DNA from: Pelargonium nanum
Lineage: Eukaryota > Streptophyta > Magnoliopsida > Geraniales > Geraniaceae
Assembly (NCBI GenBank): GCA_036897485.1
Contig: JAYMTF010001885.1
Span: 1 to 20,815, forward strand
Direction: 5' to 3'
DNA: 20,815 nt
The translations under genes and the position numbers were made by a program. The notes under the pieces are model-generated. The model ran no database searches, had not been told where the DNA came from, and saw nothing but the letters and a program-made list of their open reading frames with translations. Positions 1-10,599 of this stretch are shown one piece after another. The first letter of the stretch is position 1. The number at the start of each line of letters is the position of its first letter.

Positions 1-893
1 ATACTTATATTGGGTTAGACAGCTCCTCTATGGAGCTCATAGAAGAGATCTCTTCTTTGGTCGAAAACTTATCTTCTCGTCAGCTGAATGTGCTAAGTGA
101 CGCCATTGTGAAGATTCGTATGCTATCCAAAGAAAACCCTGACAACAGAATTTTGATAGCCACCACCGGAGGAATCCCACCTCTGGTCAAGCTCTTGTCC
201 TATCCAGACTTCAAGATTCAAGAACACACGGTAACAGCCCTACTGAACCTGTCAATTGATGAGGCGAACAAAAGATTTATAGCCAGAGAAGGAGCTATTC
301 CTGCTATCATTGAAATCTTGTGGAATGGGACTGATGAGGCAAGAGAAAACTCTGCAGCAGCTTTGTTTAGCCTATCCATGCTTGACGAGAACAAAGTACT
401 CGTGGGGACTTCGAATGGGATCCCTCCCTTGGTAGCTCTTCTGCAAAACGGGACAGCTAGAGGTAAAAAGGACGCTGCCACTGCTCTCTTTAATTTGTCT
501 TTAAATAAAGAAAACAAATCGAGAGCCATTCGGGCAGGCATTATCCCACCATTACTTCGTTTACTCGAGGATAAATCTCTTGGCATGATTGATGAAGCCC
601 TCTCAATCTTGTTACTCATTGCATCACACCACGAGGGTCAGAATGAGATTGGGAAGTTGTCCTTCGTTGAAACTCTGGTCGATATTATGAGATATGGCAC
701 CCCGAAGAACAAGGAATGTGCAACATCTGTTCTCCTCCAGTTGGGGTTAAATAACTCATCTATCGTCCTTGCTGCTCTTCAGTACGGGGTCTACGAGCAT
801 TTGGTGGAGATCGCAAGAAGCGGAACCAGCAGAGCGCAAAGAAAAGCAAATTCCCTTTTGCAGCACATGAGTAAGTGTGAGCACCTTCCATGA
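1..893 (+). CDS. PUB15: U-box E3 ubiquitin ligase, ARM-repeat C-terminal part (PUB15-like), 5'-truncated by window edge
   Basis: This is the C-terminal ARM-repeat part of a plant U-box E3 ubiquitin ligase. At least five armadillo repeats can be read, each with the pattern G-x-IPPLV-x-LL followed by A-x-x-AL-x-NLS. Examples are [39 protein letters not shown] and [13 protein letters not shown]. Segments such as [28 protein letters not shown] and [13 protein letters not shown] match my memory of Arabidopsis PUB15 (At5g42340) better than PUB13 or PUB14. In this family the U-box, which recruits the E2 enzyme, lies N-terminal to the ARM repeats and must be upstream of the window. The first ATG of the frame (30) is unlikely to be the real start: the frame is open back to base 3, and ARM repeats alone would make an incomplete ligase. 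An intron acceptor near bases 18-22 is possible. The stop is TGA at 891-893. The ARM repeats probably bind substrate; the substrate is not known. Confidence 0.85.
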   Translation, partial: TYIGLDSSSMELIEEISSLVENLSSRQLNVLSDAIVKIRMLSKENPDNRILIATTGGIPPLVKLLSYPDFKIQEHTVTALLNLSIDEANKRFIAREGAIPAIIEILWNGTDEARENSAAALFSLSMLDENKVLVGTSNGIPPLVALLQNGTARGKKDAATALFNLSLNKENKSRAIRAGIIPPLLRLLEDKSLGMIDEALSILLLIASHHEGQNEIGKLSFVETLVDIMRYGTPKNKECATSVLLQLGLNNSSIVLAALQYGVYEHLVEIARSGTSRAQRKANSLLQHMSKCEHLP

Positions 894-1246
894 AGTTTCA
901 AATTCATAATTTTCTTCTGGAATGGTTTCTACAATATGTCTGAAATTTAGTACAAAATCAAAATTCTTGTCTTGTTATAATATTCTATATATGTAGGTAG
1001 TAGAATTTTGTATCACTATAATCTGTACATTGGTTGAGTTTTTGTTGTTGTTTGATAATGAGTGAAACAAAAATGCCAAACCATGATTAATCTGGGAATT
1101 GGCCTTTTATTTGTCTCTTGCATGCTCTGCAATTTTGATCAATATTTGTTGTAAGTGGCCTGACCATCATATGAACCAATGCTATTCTGATATACCTAAA
1201 TAATCTTGTCTTAACTGTGTCTAGGGATTTAACATCCCCATTGTTG

Positions 1247-1252
1247 AATAAA
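1247..1252 (+). terminator. Candidate poly(A) signal of the PUB15-like gene
   Basis: A canonical AATAAA lies about 350 bases after the stop codon, within an AT-rich 3' flank. Plant poly(A) signals are loose, and several AATATA- or AATAAT-like motifs lie nearer the stop (about 975-1060), so the real cleavage site may be upstream. Confidence 0.3.
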
Positions 1253-2640
1253 TTAAGCTGATTAGTTAAACTATTACAAAAAATGGCATTTTGAGGATAA
1301 ATACTTGGTGACGCGCCTATTTTGAATTGGTCAATTTCGGCTCACTTGAGTGCGCCGTTGGATTGGAAATGTTCAAAGTATGGAATTTTAGAGATTAATC
1401 TAGATTGTTGGGTCCTTGGGGATAGAGCCGGAGGCTTGGATCCTTACTCTTGAGGTTCTTAAAATCTGCGTAAGGTAGCACACCGTTAAGCGCACACTTA
1501 AGTTTGTAACCAGAAATCTGCCTTGAGTGTGAGGATAAGAATATCATATTAGGGAATCTGGTTCACATCTCGCTAGAGAGATAAAGTCTCTTATGTAAAT
1601 TATGGATACCTCCTCATCCAAAAAAGAGGTATTTATAGTTGCAATCAATTATGTCGCATATCATCGTGTGGTTGGTTGTTGGAGATGTGGCGTCCGCTTC
1701 AAGTGTTCAAGTTCTATACTTTCGAGGCACGCCGACCACGAGCGTCATATGAGATTCATAGCATTCGTGTGCTCTTCAAGCATTGTGGAGGAGAAGTGGA
1801 TCCTCTATTAGCCTCTGCCGCATCTGGTAGCATTTTAATGTTCAAACAAAACAGGACGTTGTGGTTGTGACCTGATAAGCTAGAGAACTTGAAGATGACC
1901 CATCGAGACGAGAATCTTAATGATGACTTGGTGAGAGATGGAGCGTCGAAGATGACTTGATAGAATCACTTGGTATATCATTGTCAAGAGAGTTTGATAT
2001 ATAAGAAAATATATTAACAAATCTACGTAGTATTAACGGAAGAAATCTTAGATTCAAAAATACTTTACGTATCTATCACACATGAAAAATCAATCAAAAC
2101 TAAATAGTCTTGATATTTTTCTCATATGATTATTCAAAATTATGTCATTTTAGATGTCTAACTTATTTACCTTTAGACAAGTCGACTCACATTTATTTTA
2201 CTCTCTCACACGCACATATAAAGAATCTCAACTAAGCTTTTATGAGCTAAAATTCAATTGAACGAACAATGAGATGTCATCTCACGAATTAACATTCATA
2301 CCTGCTATAATAAATTTTGAGTGCAGAGCGACCGCTCGCATTTATTTCCTTTGTGTTTTAGCTTATTCAACTTTTCGGTTAAGAGTTCATTAAAATGTTC
2401 GGATCCTGCGAATTGTTAAGCTTGTACACATTTAATTGGGGTTGAGGAATATTAAATTTATATTTGTTTTAATGAATTATCGTTATGAATTTATTTTGTT
2501 GAATCCAATTTAATAATTCGTAAAGTGTTGTATACGTGGTGGATTTTAATTGGCGACTGATGGAATATGCTACGCAACCCGTACAAAACCAGACCTCTCC
2601 AAACTTTCCTGGTGATTAGGACACCCAACTCTAAAGAAGA
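1253..2640. other. Intergenic region, possible old repeat at about 1290-2000
   Basis: No gene is supported here. From about 1290 to 2000 the base composition is less AT-rich than around it, and the stretch reads like repeat-derived DNA, with phrases such as a GAGGTATTTATAG box of the kind seen in plant LTRs. I see no paired ends, no coding domain and no second copy in this window, so it cannot be classified. From about 2000 to 2640 the sequence is AT-rich and plain, and it should contain the upstream region of the DSK2 gene. Confidence 0.3.
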
Positions 2641-2861
2641 AAAAAAAGTTCATTCTTTTCTTCCCCAAATCCACCCTCATCTTCAACATTTTTTTATTTG
2701 TGTAAATTACAATTTACAAAAAAAGTAAAAAAATTGTTCCTTTTTATTTCCAATTCTCTCTCCATTTATTCTTCTAATTTTGATTTCACCCAGAAGAATA
2801 GGAAAAAAAAAAAAATTGTTCATCAACACACAGAAAAATCATTCTAGTCTCTTTTTTATTC

Positions 2862-2875
2862 TAGGGTTAGGGTTT
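2862..2875 (+). promoter_or_regulatory. Telo-box-like double TAGGGTT motif in the DSK2 leader
   Basis: Two adjoining TTAGGG-type units (TAGGGTTAGGGTTT) lie about 50 bases before the DSK2 start codon. Telo-box elements (AAACCCTA and its complement) are known in leaders and promoters of many plant housekeeping and translation genes, often near the transcription start. The stretch from about 2640 to 2830 is rich in C, T and A, like a plant 5' leader. The placement supports a housekeeping-type promoter; binding of any factor is inference. Confidence 0.5.
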
Positions 2876-2922
2876 TTGGGTTCGATCTGTTGTAATTTCT
2901 GTGATTTGGAGAGGTAGAGGAT

Positions 2923-5900
2923 ATGGGCGCTGAGGGTGATTCGAGCGAGCACAAGGTCGGTGGTGGTGGAGAAGAGGGAGTCATGGTTCACGTTCGGTGC
3001 TCCAGCGGTTCCAAATTTACTGTGAGGACGGCCCTTGACTCGACTGTTGCGTCGTTCAAAACGGTTTTGGCGCAGAACTGTGATGTTCCAGCTGATCAGC
3101 AGAGGTTGATTTATAAAGGTCGCATCTTGAAGGACGACCAAACCCTAGAAAGCTATGGTACGGGTCCTGTTTTTTGTTTGGTATTGTTTTGGTTTTGGGT
3201 ATTTGATTTCTCCTTTGAATTTGTGATTTTTTTTATGGGAACTGAAGATTTAGTTGTTTGATGATTTTGATTTTGAAATACATTTGGGTTTTGTGATGAA
3301 ATAAGCTGTTATGATTATTTGGAATGTTTTGTAGTCTATTAGCAGAGAATTACTATCTGGTCTTAGCTATCTGTCATCTTATACCTCCTATTTCTTAGTA
3401 ATGAGTTCAGTTTCTAACCTGGGTCCACTGAGAATGACAAAAAAGTGCATTTTATTGTGAGTGACTATCTGTTATTTAGATGATTGCTTGTTATTCTACA
3501 TTTGAAGATTTGATAATATGTTTACTACTTACTAGTGGCTATTGTTACATGGAGTCTGGAAAGTAAAGCTGGTAGTGCCTGTTTTACTGTGTTTTTTTGA
3601 TAATCTATTAGTTTATGTGGATTCCATTCTTACTGGTAAAAATTCCATGTTAAAGGTCCTGAGATTTCATTTTTGTATGGCACAGCAGGATGATGTGGTA
3701 TTGAAATGTTTTCAGTGATGGGCAATGTGTCTTTTACTATCAAAGATGTGCCTATGGTGATGCAATGGGTTACTGGTTGGCATTTGGTTTTATATGTTAG
3801 ATGTTGCAAAGCTGACTGAGTTGATATGCCTTTCTTTGCTGTAAATTGTTTGGATTAGCTCGTGTTGTCATGTCTATTGATCATTGGCTTTATAGTGTTT
3901 AGGTTGTACTTTGTTCATGATATTCCCTTTTAGAGGTTTGGCAATCTCATTAATGATGATTTAATTTCTTGGTGAGCCAAATAGATCTATGTGTATGTCT
4001 TAAATTGAAAAATAAAACATAGAATGCAGCACCCTCAAATTTCAGAAAATTTAATGTGAGATTAATGGTTCTGAATATTTTGAGTCCCCTCGTATGGATT
4101 TTCCAAAAACTTGTTTAGGTTTGGCTTGCCACGAGGTTGACCTTTTTGTTTGGTTCTCTTGTTGAAGGTTTGCAGGCTGATCACACTGTTCATATGGTTC
4201 GAGGTTTTACTCCCAATGCATCAACACCTTCTGCTGCTGCTCTTCCTACTGCTACTGCTACTGCCAATGCTGGTAGTCCTAATACAACAGCAGGAGTTAC
4301 ACGAGGTGTTGGTTCCAATGAAGGTGGGGGCTTGGGTGGTGCTGGTCTTGGGGCATCTTTATTTCCTGGACTTGGTTTCAATCCACTAGGTGCTGGTGCT
4401 GGTGCTGGTGGTGGGGCACCTGGTTTATTTGGAGCTGGACTTCCAGAATTTGAACAAGTACAGCAACAACTTACTCAGGATCCTAACGTCATGAGGGAGA
4501 TAATGAACATGCCTGCCATTCAGAACCTGATGAATAACCCTGACTTAATGCGTGGATTGATCATGAGCAATCCTCAAATGCGTGACATCATTGACCGAAA
4601 TCCTGAGCTTGCGCATGTACTTAACGATCCTGGGATTCTCCGACAAACATTAGAGGCTGCCAGGAACCCTGAGCTTATGAGGGAAATGATGCGGAATACT
4701 GATAGGGCAATGAGTAATATTGAATCGTCTCCAGAGGGATTTAATATGCTAAGGCGTATGTATGAAAATGTTCAGGAACCATTTCTGAATGCTACAACTA
4801 TGGGTGGGAATACTGGAAATGATGCTGGTTCCAACCCATTTGCTGCTCTCTTGGGGAATCAAGCGGCGGTGGGGGCACAAACCAGGGATGGATCTAACAA
4901 TCCTTCAACTACTGGCTCTGAATCAGCTACAGGGGCAGCTCCAAATACTAACCCACTTCCTAACCCCTGGAACAGTGCTGGTGGTAAGCTTCTAATCAGA
5001 GAAATGTTTGCTCCCAGAGCACATTCTCAGATCTATTATGAGGTCGCATTTGGATCATTCTGAATGGAATGTGAATCAATATTTTTATGTGCAAATTATA
5101 AACCATGCTTTCGTATATTCATGCCCATCCCCTCAGATTATCTCATTTTCATTCTCTCTAAAGAAAAAAGGAATGGGTTCACAGTTTTATATGCCCTGGA
5201 ACCTGAGACGATTGCATGTAAATAGACACAAAGAAGAGGAATAACATTCTTATTCCATCAAAATAATTCAATTGTTTTCTTAAATTATATTTTATTCTTT
5301 TTTTTTTTTGAAGGGAAATTATATTTTATTCTAAAAGTCGTTCAAAAAAATAATATAAAAGAAATATGTAATAAATTATAGACTAGGAGCTAATGCACAT
5401 GTAAGGAAGCATAGTTCCTGCCATCACTGATAATCAAGACTATGGGAACCTATTGAACACCCGTGGGTGTTGATACAATCATATTGTGTTCTCCACTTCA
5501 AATTGGATCATAGGGTTATATTCTAACCTTCTGGTTCATGTGCCATCTGAATTGCTATGCCATCTTGAGACTGCCTGTATTGTTGTATCTTGTCATGTTT
5601 AGTTAGAGAAGGTAATTGTCATGTTTGTATATTTATTAAGTCTAAAATAATTTGGTCCTTAATGCTGGAATAGGCTCTCTTAGTTTGTATGATTTTAAAT
5701 TCTAGCAAATACACTGTACTTACAACTGGTTGCTTTGAATGTAATGTGATGGTATGTTGACATTTTTTTTCATGTTACCAATGATTTAATATATATATTT
5801 TAAATGTTCAGGGGGTACCCAGACAAATACTACAACCAGGTCAACCCCTACTGGTGGAGCAAGAGCACCAGTTGCTGGTGGTCTTGGAGGGCTTGGGCTA

Positions 5901-7284
5901 CCTGACATGCAGAACATGCTTAATGGCATGCCAGACGCTGCACAGTTGAATCAGATGATGCAAAATCCAGCTGTATCACAGATGATGCAGAGCCTCCTCT
6001 CAAATCCCCAATATATGAATCAGGTACTGTGAATATTAAGACGGTGTTAGTTTTACAGGTGGTTAAAACCTTGGTTCGTTTCTTAAAAGGGCTCTTGTAT
6101 TTTAGGTTCTCAACCTCAATCCTCAGCTGCGTAGCATGGTTGATTTGAATCCTCAATTGAGAGAAATGATGCAAAATCCTGAACTTCTTCGACAGTTAAC
6201 TTCACCTGAGACTATGCAGGTTGCTTCTGATGCCTCTTGTTATGACTCCAACTTTGGATCTTTTTGTAGTTTACATTTTATCTTTCAGTCTATTAGAATG
6301 GCACATTTCTATACTCCATATATGTCTTAACAATAACTATCCTATTTGACTTAACAAGGACACGAGGTATTGTTAGCTTGAAATTGTTTTGTAATATTCT
6401 CACTGTGTACCTGACTTTTCTACCTTTGTTTTCCTCTCACAGCAAATGCTAACTATGCAACAATCACTTCTATCTCAGCTCAACCGACCGCAGTCAACCC
6501 AGTAAGTGGGAGTATCCCTTTATTTAGTTCTTTGACATAGTGTCGTTAGCATATTAGAAGTATGTTTACTTGTAAATTTCTTTTAGTACTATTTTCTGAA
6601 TATTATATTTGTCTTCTTAGTCGATGTGTAGTAAGTCTAGTAATGATTTTGGCCCCCAAAAATTACAAAAAAAGGCCCCATTCTCATCCTTGATTTAACT
6701 ACAAAAACAGAGATATGAAGTATCATTTTCTAATTGCCAGTATGTAAATAAAAAGAATGATGACCTCTTAACTTAATGTTAATTTTTTACTATAGTGAGA
6801 CTGATTCAGTATGGTAGTCAAATGCAATGTATGGCATAATAACCCGTAAAAATGTTCAGAAGCACTTTGTTGAAACAGCATTTCAATCCGTTGGTTTTGC
6901 CATTTATTTTGCCTCTATTTTGCACAGGCAGCCAGCTCAAGGTGGCGGAGCTACAGGAGTGCCCAACACCGCGAATCTGGATTTGTTGATGAATATGTTT
7001 GGTGGTCTTGGAGCTGGCGGCATGGGCATGGGTGTTCCAAACACATCTAATGGTTAAAAATTCTCCTATGATAGTTCATTTCTTAAACCTCAACTTTTAG
7101 GCTGCCTCTAAATATGTATCATGTTGTTTCTGCAGTACCACCAGAAGAACTTTACGCAACTCAGCTTTCACAACTTCAAGAAATGGGTTTCTTCGACACC
7201 CAAGAGAATATCCGGGCACTGCGCGCTACTTCCGGGAACGTCCATGCTGCAGTAGAGCGACTTTTGGGAAATCCAGGCCCTTAA
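2923..7284 (+). CDS. DSK2: DSK2/ubiquilin: UBL-UBA ubiquitin receptor, seven coding exons
   Basis: This is a complete ubiquilin-family shuttle protein that carries ubiquitinated cargo to the proteasome. In Arabidopsis DSK2 also links cargo to autophagy. Coding exons read from GT-AG sites and homology are 2923-3157, 4168-4983, 5812-6023, 6106-6219, 6443-6501, 6928-7052 and 7136-7284. They total 1710 nt and give 569 residues, slightly longer than the roughly 540-550 I recall for the Arabidopsis proteins. Domains in order: a ubiquitin-like domain at about residues 21-91 ([17 protein letters not shown] core), a low-complexity Ala/Gly linker, a first STI1-type region at about 172-287 (repeated NP-E/Q-L/M-R motifs such as [20 protein letters not shown]), a second one at about 383-475, and a UBA domain at about 524-566 with the MGF loop and AAVERLLG helix. 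The start ATG opens MGAEGDSS, like Arabidopsis DSK2a (MGGEGDSS). The UBA has NIRALRAT where I recall NIRALLAT in Arabidopsis. Confidence 0.93.
4389..4406 (+). repeat. Coding GGTGCT hexanucleotide repeat in DSK2 exon 2
   Basis: Three perfect GGTGCT units encode a Gly-Ala run in the flexible linker between the UBL and the first STI1 region. This is a likely site of length variation between alleles or species. Confidence 0.8.
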
Positions 7285-8890
7285 CCCTGTTAGTTTTCAT
7301 GTTCCTATTTTTTTATCAAAACTGTTATGTGCACACTTGAGATTAGTCAATTTGAACTAGTGCCTTCTTCTGTGGACACTGACTGGAGATTTGCGGGAAC
7401 CATTTTGCGCGCTCGAATAAGCAAGTACAGAAACATGATAGAGCTGTGAACTTGTGGATATTAGCTCATTGCATTACAGGGCTATCTTGGCACTCTCCTA
7501 TCTTATATGTACATACACCTTGCTTAGTATTTCCCCCGGAATTTTTTGTTATTAATTTATGTTTGTTGGCACTCAATGAACTGATTATATTTTGATTGTG
7601 GGTTATCTATTTATTACCATTGTGTTTTGTGAATATCTGGAATCAAAACTAGAGGTGCATGAGTTAATTATTAGCTGCCTTTTGTGCTTTAACATTGTCA
7701 TACATCCTCCATGGCATCACTGCTCAAGTCTCACTTCTAATGAAACTTGGTTTATTGTAATTGACTTGTGTATTACAAATTGTCACCTAATTGGTATAAG
7801 GAATTATTTTAGTGATCTTAGACGATGATGACTACAACCGATGAACTCAAAGAATTCTCGACGACACCCATTCTCCTAGGAGCCGAGGTGTACATGAAAA
7901 AAATGGTACTCCCTCGGCAAATATACCGAATATGCCAATGTTATAAAGAACTCTGAGGAGTTCGGGTTGTCAAATCTACATGAACTTTACTGCGCTAGCA
8001 GTATATGTAATAATATAAAAATTCTAAGACCTAGATATTCAAACAAATGCTATAATCCATAATATGATATGTAATAAAACTTAAAATTAGACAGTAAAAT
8101 TGGCTTTAGTTTGCTAAGATCCAGTTATGAATCAGGAAACGCAAAGGAAGGTCTTTTAATTACCCTCTAATTGGGCAGCCTGTTAACAGAGGTGAATACC
8201 TATTACAATGGACCCTATCACAATTGTGAGTTTGTGTATGGTTTTTGTGCGAACAAGTAATGCAAATGTAGCAAGGAAATGAAATAGACCATTTCTATTC
8301 ATTAAATATGATACAAGTATGATGAAATAGTATAAATTACTCTTAATAGATTGTGACCTAATAAATTTTAAATTAAAAAATACGAATTATATATTTGTCA
8401 TGTAAATTGCTACAATATACATAAACTATGTATAGAAAATTTAGGACATTTAATATTTTTTAATACGTTACCTAAATATTTCAATGAATGTTGAATTTAA
8501 ATAAACACAATAAATTTCTATCAATGTGACATTTGTTAATGAAGTGTAAGTTAATAAATTAACACCTATCTTTTTCTCGAATTACAATACATCAATCATA
8601 TTCTGCTTACCAATAAAAAATGTATCATTAATGTCTATATAATTAATAAAATAAAAATTAAACATTTAACTAGGAAAAACAGGCTTCACAGATCATGCAT
8701 TTACAGCCTAATATGGTTTTATAGCCTTCTTTTAATTTTACACATGGGTTTTAAACTTTCTCATTAATATTTAAGATCAAAATCAGTTGTTAATTGATTG
8801 AGTTAATTTCTCCACAATAAATATTTAAAAGCAAAAAAATAGAAAGAAAGAAAATTAATGGCTTTTGGGTGAATCATATAAATTAACAAG
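7285..8890. other. DSK2 3' flank and AT-rich intergenic region, nothing recognised
   Basis: The first 250-300 bases after the DSK2 stop are probably 3' UTR. No clear AATAAA stands out, only looser variants such as AATAAG near 7417. From about 7600 to 8890 the DNA is very AT-rich, with no frame resembling a known protein and no obvious paired terminal repeats. Confidence 0.4.
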
Positions 8891-8902
8891 TTATGGGGGG
8901 TC

Positions 8903-8910
8903 TATTTATA
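8903..8910 (+). promoter_or_regulatory. Candidate TATA box for the gene starting at 10600
   Basis: TATTTATA sits about 125 bases before a good splice donor at 9034. That would allow a short non-coding first exon of roughly 8935-9033. The region is AT-rich, so a chance match is quite possible. Confidence 0.35.
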
Positions 8911-8934
8911 ATTTTAGAAGTAGCATGGGGACTG

Positions 8935-9033
8935 AATAATCAATTTTATTTAGGCCAAAGCTTTTTATCGTTAGAGCCAAAGCTTCCATAACTTTTGAAA
9001 CCCAACTCTCTCTAGCGGTTCCTATGAGCTAAG
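8935..9033 (+). other. Probable non-coding first exon (5' leader) with a two-codon uORF
   Basis: The stretch ends in CTAAG followed by a GTAAAT donor at 9034, a good plant 5' splice site. It is followed by about 1.5 kb of T-rich, intron-like DNA up to the acceptors at 10573 or 10599. The leader contains ATG AGC TAA at 9024-9032, a two-codon upstream reading frame ending one base before the exon end. The exon start is inferred from the TATA-like motif and is uncertain. Confidence 0.45.
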
Positions 9034-9758
9034 GTAAATGCTATTCCCACTTTGCTCCAACTCGAAATTTTCTTCAATCATCACTTTCTCTATATCTATT
9101 TAGATTCGATTTCTTATATTACAATTCCAATTCTGTTTCTGGGTTCGTGCATTTACGAGCTGAATGAGAACATGATGCCATTTTTTTAAGCGTTTCCATT
9201 TCTGGGATTTTCGTGTAATTGATCAAGTGGGTGTTGTTTGTTTTCGATTTTGAGTAGAATCCATGTGTAAAGAATTTAATTTTGTGGTATTTGAGGTCTG
9301 GATTCTCGTTTTTCTGGATTTTTGCTTGAAGATCAAGAGCAAAGCAAATTCGATTTTCTTGTATCTTTGAGAGATGGGATTCGAGTTGTGGGTTTAGGTT
9401 TACAGTGTAGAAGCTTACGATTTAGATAATGTAGTGTCAAGTTTATGTATTTGCTGGTTTTGTGTTTTTAATGTTTTCCTTAATTGCAAATTTTTATGCC
9501 TGAATTGTGTTGATCAATTGCTAATGGTTCATTCGTGAGGTACTCTTGAGTTGGTAAATAGTTAATTGACCTTGAGATAACATTTTACCAAAACAAGAGA
9601 CGACATCGGTAGTTAGTTTTGAACGCTTGGAGGGAGGAAAGATAAGAGTATGCCGTAATCTGTTGACTGCACTCTAGTAGAACTATGCTTATGGGATCAT
9701 ATGATAAGAAATTTCCTTTTATGTTTTATGGCTAAGACAGTGGTTAACTGTTAGTCTA

Positions 9759-9782
9759 TGTGTGTGAGTGTGTATGTGTGTG
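9759..9782 (+). repeat. Imperfect (TG)n microsatellite in the 5'-UTR intron
   Basis: Mostly alternating T and G over 24 bases, with two interruptions. It lies inside the inferred leader intron. Confidence 0.7.
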
Positions 9783-10599
9783 TTATGGTGTAATAAAGAG
9801 CAAGAAGAAGACACGAAATAGGGAGGTTGTTACTTGGTTTATGAAAAATGGAGTTGAAGGCACACTTTTTCCTAATCATTGTATTTAGGTTACACTTTTT
9901 ATTTGTTTTTGTTTTTTTAATTGCTGTAAACACGTTTGTCACATTCCCAACTTGGATGGTTGATAGGATTTTGTTGGATCTGGATACTAATTCTATTTCT
10001 GAATTTCTAACTATCCAAACAGCGTTACTATTAGTCGTATCTTTTTTGAGCATTTAATTCTCTAAAAGAGATTTGAAGTTACTGATATGCAATTTACTTT
10101 TTCAAGACTTTTTTTTTAAACAAACTTTTTCATGACTTTGTAAAGTGCAGTGTCTGTTTTTGCCTTTTTGTTTTGTTTGTACTGCAATTACGCATTGCTA
10201 TGTGGTCAGTTACTGTATTTTAAATGTTCTGTTAGTTTTTAGTCTTGGTTTTGTAGACTTCTGTCTTGTGGGTTTATCATGTATTGTGTATAGAATTTTC
10301 ATTAATATATATTAGGATCTCAATTAGTATGCAAGAGATATACTTGTTGCACATCTATATCTGCCAAACCACTCTTGTTTGGTAGTACAAACAAGGCATA
10401 TTATAATGAAGCTAATGCATATCATCTCGTAATATTTAGTCGCAACTATTTAGTATTTCGTGCTGTTTGACTTGTATTTCACATCATCTATTCAAATTTC
10501 GCTTCCTCTCAGAGTAATATGATTGAATTGATTTGATCTCTAATCTTGTAATTATATATTCTATGAACTGTAGATTATTTTCATGAGAAGTTACTTCAG

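Noticed and set aside
2862-2875. TTAGGG units as an interstitial telomere remnant
   Set aside because: Only two units in a leader position; a telo-box regulatory motif is the simpler reading.
4137-4167. An in-frame ATG upstream of DSK2 exon 2, suggesting a separate gene start
   Set aside because: Homology to DSK2 begins exactly at the acceptor AG (4166-4167), and joining to exon 1 restores the glycine codon and the end of the UBL domain. The upstream residues are intron.
4984-5244. Open frames running past the DSK2 exon 2 donor, including a 78-codon one
   Set aside because: They lie in intron 2. The GTAAGC donor at 4984 and continued homology at 5812 explain the region better. Intron retention would only truncate the protein.
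1-7284. A functional operon-like pairing of the PUB15-like ligase with DSK2
   Set aside because: Both act in the ubiquitin system, but they have separate flanks about 2 kb apart, and nothing shows joint control; adjacency may be chance.
9751-10057. Open frames of 69-100 codons on both strands before the 10600 start
   Set aside because: Low-complexity translations in a T-rich leader intron, with no resemblance to any protein family I know.
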